From an uncultured Chloroflexota bacterium (GTDB lineage: Bacteria > Chloroflexota > UBA4733): a DNA stretch of 64,000 bases. Shown piece by piece: positions 51,251 to 59,977 of the stretch (positions within the stretch are counted from its first letter, which is position 1; each line of letters starts with the position of its first letter). The position numbers were made by a program, and so were the translations under genes. The notes below the pieces were generated by a model that was not told where the DNA came from, ran no database searches, and saw nothing but the letters and a program-made list of their open reading frames with translations. The stretch is taken from the NCBI GenBank assembly GCA_937967325.1, contig CALBSQ010000360.1, forward strand, positions 1 to 64,000, given 5' to 3'.

Positions 51251-52741
51251 ATGTACGCTGTCCGGCTTTCCCGGCGCGGTTGTTTGAGACTGCTCGCGTC
51301 CAGTTCAGTCGGCGGTCTGCTGGCGGCCTGCGGTGGATCGGCCACGGCAACAACAGGTACGACAGCGGCGAGTGTCGCGTCGAGCGCGGCAGCTTCGAGC
51401 ACGGCGCCAGCATCCAGCACCGCTGCCACGAGCGCGGCGCAGACCCTCACATCCACGTCTCCCGCGACAGCCGTGGCGAGCAGCGCGGCGTCGGCGCTCA
51501 CTTCGTCCTCGACCGGCGGCGCCGGGAAGCAGGTGATGCTCACCTATGTATCGCCGGATGATCCGGGCAGACACGAGGTGGAGCAGGCCATGTTCGCCGA
51601 TTTCACGAAGGCCAACCCCGGTATCGCGGTCCAGGTGCAGCTCGGCGGCCCCAGTTGGAGTTCGGAGCAAGAGAAACTGACGGCGAGTATCGCCGGGGGT
51701 GAGTCCCCCAACTGCTATGAGATCGGATGGGGGGCCTGGTACGCCTTCCAGAACGCGCTCCTGGACCTGACCACCTATATGTCGCGGGACAAAGTCGCAC
51801 CGGCGGACGTCTTCCAGGCGGTTGCCCTCGACTACTACACCCAGAACGGCAAGCTGTGGGCGCTGCCGGTAGTCGGCGTCTCCGTCGACGCCATGGCCTA
51901 CAATCAGGATCTGCTGGAGGGGGCCGGACTGCCCGTTCCCCCGACGGACCCGAACGACGCCACATGGACGATGGACCGTTTTCTGGCCTACGTCCAGAAG
52001 CTGACCAAGGCGGACCAACTGCAATTTGGCTTTGGCGGCCAGACCGGCGGCGGCGATGTCTCCGGCGGCGGCATGAGCCGCTCCAGCTACTATGGTCAGC
52101 AGCCCTGGGACGATCAAGCTAAGAAGGCGCAATATGACCAGCCGAAGGCGCTGCAAGGCCAGCAGTTCTTCAAGGATCTGGGCGACAAGTACCGAGTGCA
52201 GCCGACCGCCGCTCAGAAGACGGCCATCGGCGCCAAGGGCGATGTCTTCACCAGCGGCAAGATTGGTCTGCAAGTCGTCTACGGCTACATCCCCAAGCTG
52301 AACTTCTGCTGGGGCATCGCGGCGTTGCCGCACGAAGGCGGCGAGAACATGTCCGGTCGCCAGAACGCCGCGGCGCTGCAGATGCTCCAGACGAAGCAGG
52401 CCGACCAGACCTGGACGCTGTTCCGGTGGCTGATGCAGCCGGAGAACGCCGCGCGGTACCCCTTGAGCGCCAAGTACGCCGTGTCGCCCGTCAAGGGCGC
52501 ATCCGCTCAGGCGATGGCGGCGTTCACGAGCCAGGTTGGCGTCGATCCGATCGCCTATGCCAACATGGCGCAGCACGCCCACTTTGAGTCGAACGGCATG
52601 TACCGCTATTCAGGCTGGACCAAGTGTAATGCCTGGTTTGCGAAGAACTTCCCCTTGTTCATCAGCGGGCAACTCAGCGCGTCCGATTACGGCAAGGCGG
52701 CGACCGACTATATCAACGCGAACCTGATCCAGGTATCCTGA
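51251..52741 (+). CDS. Lipoprotein ABC transporter sugar-binding protein
   Basis: The 496-residue protein has a Tat-like signal (SRRGCLRLLASSSVG) with lipobox LAAC, a 60-residue Ala/Ser/Thr linker, and a solute-binding domain (MLTYVSPDDPGRHEVEQ, CYEIGWGAWYAFQ, LWALPVVGVSVDAMAYN, GKIGLQVVYGYI). ATG 51251 is chosen because the signal begins there; a longer start at 51215 adds 12 residues. No permeases adjoin it. The dehydrogenase and M55 peptidase follow after 142 nt, suggesting it feeds that pathway or shares the permeases at 45-47 kb. Confidence 0.87.
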   Translation: MYAVRLSRRGCLRLLASSSVGGLLAACGGSATATTGTTAASVASSAAASSTAPASSTAATSAAQTLTSTSPATAVASSAASALTSSSTGGAGKQVMLTYVSPDDPGRHEVEQAMFADFTKANPGIAVQVQLGGPSWSSEQEKLTASIAGGESPNCYEIGWGAWYAFQNALLDLTTYMSRDKVAPADVFQAVALDYYTQNGKLWALPVVGVSVDAMAYNQDLLEGAGLPVPPTDPNDATWTMDRFLAYVQKLTKADQLQFGFGGQTGGGDVSGGGMSRSSYYGQQPWDDQAKKAQYDQPKALQGQQFFKDLGDKYRVQPTAAQKTAIGAKGDVFTSGKIGLQVVYGYIPKLNFCWGIAALPHEGGENMSGRQNAAALQMLQTKQADQTWTLFRWLMQPENAARYPLSAKYAVSPVKGASAQAMAAFTSQVGVDPIAYANMAQHAHFESNGMYRYSGWTKCNAWFAKNFPLFISGQLSASDYGKAATDYINANLIQVS

Positions 52742-52883
52742 CGTTGGCGTCCCGCCCGACGTTAGGACGACAGCGCGGCCAGATAGGACAGTCTTGGCGC
52801 ATCGTGTTGGGTTTGGACAACAGAGTCGTTCGCAAAATTGCCATGATGGTCCGGACACACCCACATGACGGAAGGAGGGAACA

Positions 52884-53897
52884 GTGAACGCACGCCGGAT
52901 CGCGTTTACCGGTACGCGCCAGGCCGAGTGGCAGAACTTCGAGCTCCCTGAGCAACCGGGGCCCCACGAGGTCCTGGTCAAGACGCTTTGGAGCGCGGTC
53001 AGCATCGGCACCGAGACGGCGATCTATGCCGGCGCCCGCTACCCCAGATACCCCTATCTGGCCGGCTACGCGGCCACCGCGACGGTGCTCGCGGTCGGCA
53101 GCGAGGTGCAGGGCCTCGTTCCCGGCCAGGTTGTCGCCTGCGCGGGGAAACACGCCACCCACGACCTCTGGGACATTCGGCAGCACCCGGTGGTCGTCCT
53201 GCCGGAGGGCGTCGCCGCGGACCAGGCCGCCCTGACCAGGATCGCGACGATCAGCATTAATGGCGTGCGGCTGCCGCGCATCTCCCTCGGCGAGAGCATC
53301 GCGGTCCTCGGCGCCGGGCTCATCGGCCAGTTTGCCGCGCAGTTAGGCCAGCTTTCCGGGGGCTGGCCGGTCGCGCTCGTCGACCGGCTGCCAAACCGGC
53401 TGGAGATCGCCAAGGCCTGCGGAATAGCGCTCCTGCTCGACGTCTCGAATCGGGACCTGGTGCCGGCCGGACGGGATGCCACCGGGGGCCGCGGCTTCGA
53501 CGTCGTCGTGGAAGCAACCGGCGCGGCCCCGGTGGTCGCGCAGGCGCTCGAGCTGGCGGCGCGCTATGGACGGGTCGTCCTCCTTGGAAGTCCCCGCGGA
53601 CGCGTCGAGATCGATCCCTATGCGAACATCCATGCTCCCGGGGTCACCGTCATCGGCGCGCACGCCGCGACCACGCCCGGTGCCGAGACGGTCGCCAGCC
53701 GGTGGACAATCCGAGCGAATTTCGAGCTCGTCCTGGACCTGCTGGCGAACGGCAAGCTGACCGTTGGTCCGCTGATCAGCCATCGCCTGCCGGCGGCCGA
53801 CGCGGTCGGCGTGTATGAGGCCATCGTCACTCATCCCGAGGAGTACCTTGGCGTGCTCTTCGATTGGCGCGACGCGGAACTGGAGGCAGCTCGGTGA
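52884..53897 (+). CDS. Medium-chain zinc-type dehydrogenase
   Basis: The 337-residue protein is an MDR-type enzyme with a GroES-like domain (EVLVKTLWSAVSIGTETAIY) and a Rossmann motif AVLGAGLIGQFAAQLGQL. The classic catalytic Cys and the four-cysteine structural-zinc lobe are absent, so it belongs to a zinc-poor branch seen near sugar and amino acid catabolic genes. GTG 52884 has AAGGAGG at 5-nt spacing. The stop overlaps the M55 gene start by 4 nt (GTGA), so the pair is coupled. Substrate unknown. Confidence 0.82.
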   Translation: MNARRIAFTGTRQAEWQNFELPEQPGPHEVLVKTLWSAVSIGTETAIYAGARYPRYPYLAGYAATATVLAVGSEVQGLVPGQVVACAGKHATHDLWDIRQHPVVVLPEGVAADQAALTRIATISINGVRLPRISLGESIAVLGAGLIGQFAAQLGQLSGGWPVALVDRLPNRLEIAKACGIALLLDVSNRDLVPAGRDATGGRGFDVVVEATGAAPVVAQALELAARYGRVVLLGSPRGRVEIDPYANIHAPGVTVIGAHAATTPGAETVASRWTIRANFELVLDLLANGKLTVGPLISHRLPAADAVGVYEAIVTHPEEYLGVLFDWRDAELEAAR

Positions 53898-54745
53898 AAG
53901 TGTTCATGCACTGGGATATGGAGGGCGTGAGCGGCCTGTTCACGCGCGAGCAGGTGTGGTTCTGGGAGCCCGGGGTGCGGGAGCACGTCGCCGCCGAAGG
54001 ACGCCGGCTCCTGATGGCGGATGTCGAGTCGGCCTGTGCGGCGGCGCTGGGCGCGGGGGTCGACGAGGTGATCGTGTGTGACACGCATCACGGCGGAGGC
54101 AATCTCGACATCGAGAAGATGCCGTCCGATCCGCGGATCACCTATCTCGGCCGGAGCGTCGGGTATCAGGATGGCAAGCGCCGCTGGATGCCGGGACTCG
54201 ATCACAGCGTCGATGCGCTGATGCTGCCGGGTCACCACGCCAAGGCGGGGACGGCCGGCGCCTTCCTGCCGCACGCCTGGTCGCTCGACTGGGCCGACTT
54301 CCAGATCAACGGGCAGAGCGTCGGCGAGCTGGGGATCGAGGCCTGCTTCGCTGGGCACTGGGACATCCCGCTCATCCTGATGCAGGGAGACGAGGCAGGG
54401 TGCGCCGAGGCCCAAGAGCAGTTTCCTGGCGTCGTCACCGCCTGCGTCAAGCGCGCGCTCTCGCACGATCTCTGCACAGGGCTCGACGCCGAGTCGGCGT
54501 GCCGGCTCACCGCGGACAAGATCAGAGAGGCGATCGAGAAGGCACGCACGGCAAAGCCGCCGCCGTTCAAGCCGACCCTGCCGATGACGATCACGATTCG
54601 GATGGCCAGCGTCGAGGCGGCGGACAAGGCCGCCGCCAGAGTCAGCGTGCGTCGAATCGACGACTACACCGTGGAAGGCCGCGTTGACCAGCAGTGTGAC
54701 GTGGTCAAATGGATCAATGGCACCGGCCTCGACATGCCGACGTGA
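53894..54745 (+). CDS. M55 family D-aminopeptidase
   Basis: M55 (DppA-type) D-aminopeptidases release N-terminal D-amino acids from small peptides and form a decameric self-compartmentalising ring. The 283-residue protein has FMHWDMEGVSGL (metal Asp and Glu), CDTHHGGGN, and MLPGHHAKAG (metal histidines), as in the family. GTG 53894 has GGAGG 7 nt upstream and overlaps the dehydrogenase stop. With the binding-protein genes and the DgcN/DgcA pair elsewhere in the window, it suggests use of D-amino-acid peptides. Confidence 0.9.
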   Translation: MKVFMHWDMEGVSGLFTREQVWFWEPGVREHVAAEGRRLLMADVESACAAALGAGVDEVIVCDTHHGGGNLDIEKMPSDPRITYLGRSVGYQDGKRRWMPGLDHSVDALMLPGHHAKAGTAGAFLPHAWSLDWADFQINGQSVGELGIEACFAGHWDIPLILMQGDEAGCAEAQEQFPGVVTACVKRALSHDLCTGLDAESACRLTADKIREAIEKARTAKPPPFKPTLPMTITIRMASVEAADKAAARVSVRRIDDYTVEGRVDQQCDVVKWINGTGLDMPT

Positions 54746-54926
54746 CGTCACTGATTCGACAGAGTGGGCGTTATGCGCACTTGCAGCGGTTCACGCCGCC
54801 GGAGGGTACCGGACACAGTACATTCGACAACGGATGTCCGGCATCCTCCCCTGAGGTCGCGTCGTGACAAGGTGATCAATGGCCGGTGCGGCACTGCTGA
54901 GTTGTGGTCCGCTTGCTGGGCGCACG

Positions 54927-55730
54927 TTAGCGCAGGTCCCGGCGGGCGAAGACGGCGGCGCCCAGCACGAACAGCGCGAGGCTCACCGCGAGCGGGAGTA
55001 GCCACGACTCCCAGGTGAGCCCGTGCCGCAGCGGCGCACTTCCCAACGCCCAATGCCAGGGGGACGCCGCGCGGATTGGCCGCAGCCCGGGCGCCTGGGC
55101 GGCGAGGCCTTCAATGACGTAGCCGGCCACCGCCAGGGTGGCGGACACGGCGAGTGCCAGCGACCGGCGCCCCGTGGATGCGCCCACACAGAAGGCGACG
55201 GCGGCGAAGGTCAATGCCAGCAGGGCGCTGGCCACCGTGGCGGCGACCACTCGGTCCCCCGCGAGTCCCTTGTCGAGGCCGACGACCGGGTCCAGCAGGA
55301 CCAGCGTAGCCGCCGACACCGCCGTCAGCACGGCGAGCAGCGCCACCAGCGCCCCCGCTCGCTCGGCGGCGACCCGGCCGCGGCTCACCGGGTTGGCGAG
55401 CAGCAACTCCAGCGTGCCCCCCGCCTCGTCCCCGGCGATTGACCACGCCGCCAGCCCGATGGCGAACACCAGGAAGAGGGCGGGCAGGATGTTGGCGAAG
55501 TACTGGCTGTTGAGATAGCCCACCGGCGAGGTGAGGCCGCTGCCGGGGTCCAGGCCGAGCGCGGCCTGGACCCCGGGAGGCAACCCGGCGAAGGTCTGGT
55601 CGAGGGCACGGTTGCCGCGCACGGTGGGATAGGCCACGGCCAGGAGGGCGGCGAAGCCGATCAACCCTAGACTCCACCAGAGCGTGCCCAGTCGCCGCCG
55701 CCGGATCACCTGCCGAAGTACCGCCAGCAT
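54927..55730 (-). CDS. ABC-2 type exporter permease
   Basis: The 267-residue protein has about six TM helices (for example LGTLWWSLGLIGFAALLAVAY and ALFLVFAIGLAAWSIAG) and GDEAGGTLELLLANPVSR, a motif of ABC-2/Yhg-like exporter permeases. ATG 55730 has GGAGG 9 nt upstream and starts 1 nt after the stop of the ATPase gene, so they are coupled. Substrate unknown; with a MarR gene upstream it may be a drug or lipid exporter. The preceding spacer 54746-54926 has nothing I can support. Confidence 0.87.
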   Translation of the reverse strand: MLAVLRQVIRRRRLGTLWWSLGLIGFAALLAVAYPTVRGNRALDQTFAGLPPGVQAALGLDPGSGLTSPVGYLNSQYFANILPALFLVFAIGLAAWSIAGDEAGGTLELLLANPVSRGRVAAERAGALVALLAVLTAVSAATLVLLDPVVGLDKGLAGDRVVAATVASALLALTFAAVAFCVGASTGRRSLALAVSATLAVAGYVIEGLAAQAPGLRPIRAASPWHWALGSAPLRHGLTWESWLLPLAVSLALFVLGAAVFARRDLR

Positions 55731-55731
55731 C

Positions 55732-56673
55732 TCAGCCCGCCTCCTTGCCTGGTCCATACAGCGCCGCGAAGAGCTCCTCCAGGTCGTCGCCCGCGCTCCG
55801 CACGCGCAGGAGGCCCGGCCCGCGCAGCGCGGCCTCCATGGCCGGGCCGACCGCGCCGTCGACGGCGATGGTGGCCGTGATGTCCCGCGCCTCTGCCTCG
55901 ACCACGCCCGGCGCCCCGGCGAAGAGGGCGGGCGAGACGGGGCCGGCAAAGCGCAACTCCAGCCGGTGGCGAGCGCGGTCCAGCAGCTCATCCACCGTCG
56001 CCATCGCCACCAGATGTCCGGCGCGGATGATAGCGATCCGCGCCGCGACCCGCTCCACCTCTGGGAGCACGTGCGAGGAGAACAGCACGGCGACGTCGCG
56101 CTCGGCTGCTTCGCGGACCAGCTCCAGGAACTCGCGCTGGATCAGCGGGTCGAGGCCGGTGCTGGGCTCGTCGAGGATCAACACGTCGGGGTCGTGCTGG
56201 AAGGCCTGCACCAGCCCGATTTTCTGCCGATTGCCCTTGGAGAGCTGACCGAAGGGACGGCTGGGGTCGAGGTCCAATCTCCTCACCAGCTCACCGACCC
56301 GTCGCCGATTCACGCCCCCGCGCAATGCCCCGAACCAGGAGAACAGCTCGTCGCCGGTCATGGCCGGGTCGATCCGGAAGTCCCCCGGCAGGTAGCCAAT
56401 GCGCCTCCGGAGGTGGGAGTCCCCGCTGGGGAGGTCGCCCAGGATGCTCGCGCTTCCCGAGCTGGGCCGCAAGAACCCGAGCAGCAGCCGGATCGTCGTC
56501 GTCTTGCCGGCCCCGTTGGGTCCGAGGAAACCGACCACCTCGCCGGGGCGGACCTCGAGACTCAGTTCGGAGACGGCAGTCAGCCGGCCGAACCGCTTGG
56601 TCAGCCCGTCCGTCGCGATGGCCGGGGCTGTCGCGGGAGGCGCCGGCCGATCCCGCTCCCGGCTAGTGTCCAT
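55732..56673 (-). CDS. ABC transporter ATP-binding protein
   Basis: The 313-residue protein has Walker A GFLGPNGAGKTTTIRLL, the Q-loop region, signature QLSKGNRQKIGLVQAF (LSKGN variant of LSGGQ), Walker B DVLILDEPSTGLDP, and the H-loop LFSSHVLPEVE, then a C-terminal extension of about 90 residues usual in CcmA/DrrA-type exporters. It partners with the downstream permease. ATG 56673 has GAGGAC close upstream. Orientation suggests control by the MarR gene at 57247. Confidence 0.93.
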   Translation of the reverse strand: MDTSRERDRPAPPATAPAIATDGLTKRFGRLTAVSELSLEVRPGEVVGFLGPNGAGKTTTIRLLLGFLRPSSGSASILGDLPSGDSHLRRRIGYLPGDFRIDPAMTGDELFSWFGALRGGVNRRRVGELVRRLDLDPSRPFGQLSKGNRQKIGLVQAFQHDPDVLILDEPSTGLDPLIQREFLELVREAAERDVAVLFSSHVLPEVERVAARIAIIRAGHLVAMATVDELLDRARHRLELRFAGPVSPALFAGAPGVVEAEARDITATIAVDGAVGPAMEAALRGPGLLRVRSAGDDLEELFAALYGPGKEAG

Positions 56674-56773
56674 TGTCCTCGTCCCCTTTCTTGGAGCAGA
56701 GTCCCAGCGATCACGATGGGCGCCAGCCCGCCGATATTGCCGCTACCAAGGGAGCGGCAGATATTTAGCCGCA

Positions 56774-57247
56774 TCACGGTCGCCCATGGCGCTCCCCATC
56801 CGTGGCTCCGGCGAGCAGTCCCTGGTAAATCGTGAGGTAGCCGTCAAGTTGCTGTTGCAGGCGCGTGGCCGCACGGACGACCTGGGGCGGCGTCATGTGG
56901 CGACCGATGGCGCCGAGCGAGACAGCGAAGCGCTCCCGTCCGGCGGGCGTCAGGGTAAGCATGACCCATCGGCCCTGGCGTTCCCGCTGGAGCAGACCAT
57001 GAGCTTCCAGGCGACGTACGACATCGGCGACGGTGTTCTTGTCTGTCGCCAGATGTTCCTGCAAGGTGGTGGCCGTTACCTCTTCGCCCAGGGCCTCACC
57101 GTAGGCGACACAGAGCAAGGTGTGCTGCTGCGGCTCCGTGAGCCCGGCCTCCTGGCTGGCCTGCTCCAATGTCTGGACGAGCTGGCGGATTGTTGCCCGA
57201 ACGTCGACCAGCACCTCCAGGCCGGCAACACCGAGGGCGCGCTCCAT
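56774..57247 (-). CDS. MarR family transcriptional regulator
   Basis: The 157-residue protein has the MarR winged helix: TEPQQHTLLCVAYGE, VTATTLQEHLATDKNTVADVVRRLE, and the wing GRWVMLTLTPAGRE. ATG 57247 has GGAG 6 nt upstream; a GTG at 57286 would add 13 residues and is preceded by TAGAAT, which could instead be a -10 box. It lies 100 nt upstream of the ABC exporter genes on the same strand and probably represses them. The effector is unknown. Confidence 0.85.
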   Translation of the reverse strand: MERALGVAGLEVLVDVRATIRQLVQTLEQASQEAGLTEPQQHTLLCVAYGEALGEEVTATTLQEHLATDKNTVADVVRRLEAHGLLQRERQGRWVMLTLTPAGRERFAVSLGAIGRHMTPPQVVRAATRLQQQLDGYLTIYQGLLAGATDGERHGRP

Positions 57248-57329
57248 GACCGTCTCCACGCGTGCGGCGTCGTCAGTACGATACACGTACTATTCTACCG
57301 CGCACTTCGGTGTGTGCTTGTAAGGAGAG

Positions 57330-57500
57330 GTGGAGATAGATGCGCTTCGCCAGCCGTCTGACCCTGAGGCGGCGGTATTTGTGGTGGGGTCACCAGAAAG
57401 CCTGGAGGCGCCGCGCCTCCAGGCATCAACCGGCGAGACGTTTCGCGTGCTTCGAGCCACCGGAGATCATTCGCCGTTTGCAATAGCAACCGGGCTTCAT
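57330..57500 (+). pseudogene. Fragment of an unknown protein family, paralogous to the gene at 59978
   Basis: From GTG 57330 the frame reads RQPSDPEAAVF, SPESLEAPRL, STGETFRVLRATGD. Aligned to the protein at 59978 (RQPFDPEVTLF, SPESQEAQRL, SAGEEFRTLRATGD) this is roughly half identical over 50 residues. Beyond about 57500 the similarity ends and the frame simply runs antisense to the Uma2 gene. It therefore looks like a truncated copy. AAGGAG lies only 2 nt before the GTG. Family not recognised. Confidence 0.45.
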
Positions 57501-57533
57501 ATCGGACCCGGTATAGCGGCCGGCCCTCGAACG

Positions 57534-58109
57534 TCAGTGTGCCTCCTGCTCGGTCGCCAGCTCGTCCAGCAGGTCGCGCAGCCGCAGGGAAAAGCCCGGG
57601 AGCACGGGGTCCCCCCCGAGCGCCTCTTCGGGACCCACCATCCTGCCGCCATCAGGGCGGTGCATGGCGGTGATGCCGCTCGCCGGATCCACGTACCAGA
57701 GCAGTCGCACGCCGGCTCGAAGCCAGTCGTGGACCTTGGCCTGCACCTGGTCGGCGCGGTCGGTCGGCGAGAGCACCTCGATCACGAAGTCCGGCGCTAC
57801 GTCAGCCGCGGCCGCGTCGAGGTCCTCCGGCAGGCGACCGTGGGCGAAGAAGGCGATGTCGCCGCCGCGGGCGTGATACGCGCTGCCCAGGATGCGGATG
57901 AGCGCGTCCGTGGTTATCACCGTCCCCAGGCGGCGCTGGCGGACGAAGGCGGTGATGATCGTCGCCAGCAGATTGGCGATTGCACCGTGTCGAAGCGTTG
58001 TCAGGTCCCACTCCACCATCTGCCCGTCGACAATCTCCCGCAGCCTCCCGTCGTCGGGGAATCCCGCCAGATCATCGACGCGATAGCGTCGCTGCGTCGC
58101 CACGACCAT
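57534..58109 (-). CDS. Uma2 family (DUF820) restriction-endonuclease-like protein
   Basis: The 191-residue protein has RLREIVDGQMVEW, GGDIAFF with the first acidic residue, and PDFVIEVLSPTDRADQVQAK with the second, then WLRAGVRLLWYVDP, the standard Uma2 layout. ATG 58109 has AAGGAGG at 7 nt. It is not closely alike to the copy at 21624 beyond the shared motifs. Function unknown; Uma2 genes are often multiplied in the same genome. The following spacer 58110-58330 contains a short GC-rich hairpin and no gene. Confidence 0.85.
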   Translation of the reverse strand: MVVATQRRYRVDDLAGFPDDGRLREIVDGQMVEWDLTTLRHGAIANLLATIITAFVRQRRLGTVITTDALIRILGSAYHARGGDIAFFAHGRLPEDLDAAAADVAPDFVIEVLSPTDRADQVQAKVHDWLRAGVRLLWYVDPASGITAMHRPDGGRMVGPEEALGGDPVLPGFSLRLRDLLDELATEQEAH

Positions 58110-58330
58110 CAGCTCGCCTCCTTCACCCGCGGGCGCGTTGCTCGGCCCCTCGCACCATCAGTGTACAACCCGCTGCCCAAGGCTCGTGCCACAATGACGC
58201 CTGCTGTTGTCCCGCCCCGGGCGGGGAAAACCCCATCGGGACTTCACCATACTCCTGCTGTATCATGTTTGGTAGTGGCGCTGTAGGCCCTGGAATGCAG
58301 CACCCTCGCACCTGAAGGTCGACCGAAGCC

Positions 58331-58834
58331 ATGAATGGGGCGCTGCTCGAGCTGTATCGACACAAGACCTGGGCGACGCTTCGCCTGATCGAGCACTGCC
58401 AGGGCCTGGACGACGAGCACCTGGACGCGACGATCCCCGGCACGTTTGGCACGATCCGCGACACGCTGCGGCACCTGGTTGGGGCCGAGGAGGGCTACTT
58501 CTGGACCGTGACGCGTGAGCGCGTGTCGGAGCCCTTACCCGATGGGCCAATCCCGCTGAGAGAACTCGCCGAGCGCATCCGCCGCCTAGGCCCACGCTGG
58601 GAGATCCTGGCCCAGGACGCCGACGCCCCGCGCCGCGAGGTCACCACTCGGGACGGCTGGCGAATGCTAGGGTCGGTGCCAATGGCGCAGGCCATCCACC
58701 ACGCCGACGACCACCGCGGCCACGTCCTGTCGATCCTCGGCGCGCGCGGCCTGGAGGTCCCCGACCTGGACGTGTGGGCCTACGCCGAGTCAGCAGGCCT
58801 GATGCAGGAGCTACCGGTAAGCTCAGGCGACTGA
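58331..58834 (+). CDS. DinB family protein
   Basis: The 167-residue all-helical protein resembles the DinB/YfiT four-helix bundle family of metal-binding proteins, often thiol-dependent S-transferases or unknown. Histidine candidates are in TLRHLVGAEEGYFW and in IHHADDHRGHVLSIL. ATG 58331 has no strong Shine-Dalgarno. It stands alone on the plus strand. The spacer 58835-59047 shows no gene. Confidence 0.8.
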   Translation: MNGALLELYRHKTWATLRLIEHCQGLDDEHLDATIPGTFGTIRDTLRHLVGAEEGYFWTVTRERVSEPLPDGPIPLRELAERIRRLGPRWEILAQDADAPRREVTTRDGWRMLGSVPMAQAIHHADDHRGHVLSILGARGLEVPDLDVWAYAESAGLMQELPVSSGD

Positions 58835-59047
58835 ACCCGTGGGGCGACAACCCCAACGGCCTATGCCGCGCCTTGCCTCACGTGGAGGCCGACCGCGTGT
58901 CGCGCTTGGGAGCCGCCGCCGATTGGCGCCGCAAGGCGAACGCGCTCTCCTACAAGGAGCTAAGCGGCGTAGGCACAGAGCGTCCGTGATCACGAACCGG
59001 TCCTGACCAATGGCTTGATGGGGATGGCCGTCGTACGGCCGTCCGAG

Positions 59048-59404
59048 TCATAGCGGCAGGAATTCCACCTTCCCCTCCCAATCCTCGGCTTCGGTGGACA
59101 ACCAGATCAAGACGAGGCTGTCGATGATTGGGGCAATGGGATCCTCTTGCTGCGCGACCAGGAGCCCGGAGACAATCCGGCCGTCGCGGAGGCGGTCGTA
59201 GGCGCTAGCAGGCATGGTGTTGACGTCGTGTGAGACGACGATCAGCCCCTCGCGGGCGGCATACTCCAGCACTTCGGGATCCGGCTGCCTGGCCAAGTCG
59301 ACCTCGCGGCATCGGACAAAGTCGGCGCCCGGAACGCGGCGGAGTACACCGTCGATGATATGGTCGTCCAGATCATTATCGGCCAGGAAACGCGGTCGGC
59401 TCAC
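59048..59404 (-). CDS. DUF5615 PIN-like toxin candidate
   Basis: The 118-residue protein begins RFLADNDLDDHIIDGVLRR, with the first acidic residue. ARQPDPEVLEYAAREG and VVSHDVNTMP follow, matching the DUF5615 family of PIN-like nucleases. The GTG start overlaps the stop of the DUF433 gene by 4 nt (GTGA), so the pair is translationally coupled. In this arrangement DUF433 is the likely antitoxin. Whether it cuts RNA is inferred from the family. Confidence 0.75.
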   Translation of the reverse strand: MSRPRFLADNDLDDHIIDGVLRRVPGADFVRCREVDLARQPDPEVLEYAAREGLIVVSHDVNTMPASAYDRLRDGRIVSGLLVAQQEDPIAPIIDSLVLIWLSTEAEDWEGKVEFLPL

Positions 59405-59727
59405 GGTACCTGCGTCGCCGCCTCGCGTCGCAGCCTCCGCAGCCGATCCCGGACCGGGCTCGGGCGGGCTTCCGCTCGCGCCCGCTCGCGCGCCCAGATC
59501 TCACGCTGGCGGCGCAGGTAGTCGTCGAACTCCGCCTGGTTGGCCAGGTAGTCGGCGATGCTGCCGTAGACCTGTTCCAAGGTCAGGGACGGATAGCGCT
59601 GACGGATGGTCTCTGGCGAATTACCCTGGTAGAATCCCGCCAGGACCGAGTCGAACATCACGTGGGTGTCGCCGACCCGCCACACGCCGTGCTCGTCCAG
59701 CCGCACATACCGCTTCTCGTCGATCAT
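59401..59727 (-). CDS. DUF433 domain protein, likely antitoxin
   Basis: The 108-residue protein has the DUF433 pattern: YVRLDEHGVWRVGDTHVMF, then DSVLAGFYQGNSPETIRQRYP and LTLEQVYGSIADYLAN, a homeodomain-like three-helix domain that binds DNA. The C-terminus is Arg-rich and helical. ATG 59727 is chosen because the domain begins at once; the open frame further upstream has atypical composition. Its 3' end overlaps the DUF5615 start. Together they look like a type II toxin-antitoxin module. Confidence 0.75.
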   Translation of the reverse strand: MIDEKRYVRLDEHGVWRVGDTHVMFDSVLAGFYQGNSPETIRQRYPSLTLEQVYGSIADYLANQAEFDDYLRRQREIWARERARAEARPSPVRDRLRRLRREAATQVP

Positions 59728-59977
59728 GGCTCGACTCCCGTACCACTTCCGTAATGTCCGCTTCCGCCAAATTGTAACGCTTGCTGCACCTGTGGGAGAA
59801 GTTTGGTTGCAACGCGCTCCTTTGCCACGCGCCCGAACCCCATCGCGCCGACAGCCCGGCAGCGGTGTCAACGCCGGCCGCACCGGACAATCCGTCACCT
59901 ACCGTGCGCGGGTCCCCTTGAGCCCGGTATGGTACTGTCTGGTGAGGGGATGGCAGTCCGGAAGTGAGGACGGAGCC

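Noticed and set aside
58190..58230. Rho-independent terminator at the CCCGCCCCGGGCGGGG hairpin
   Set aside because: The stem is followed by AAAACCCC on the plus strand and has no convincing U-run for either neighbouring gene.
57500..58286. Continuation of the 57330 frame as a 318-residue protein
   Set aside because: Beyond about 57500 it runs antisense to a well-supported Uma2 gene, and similarity to its paralogue ends.
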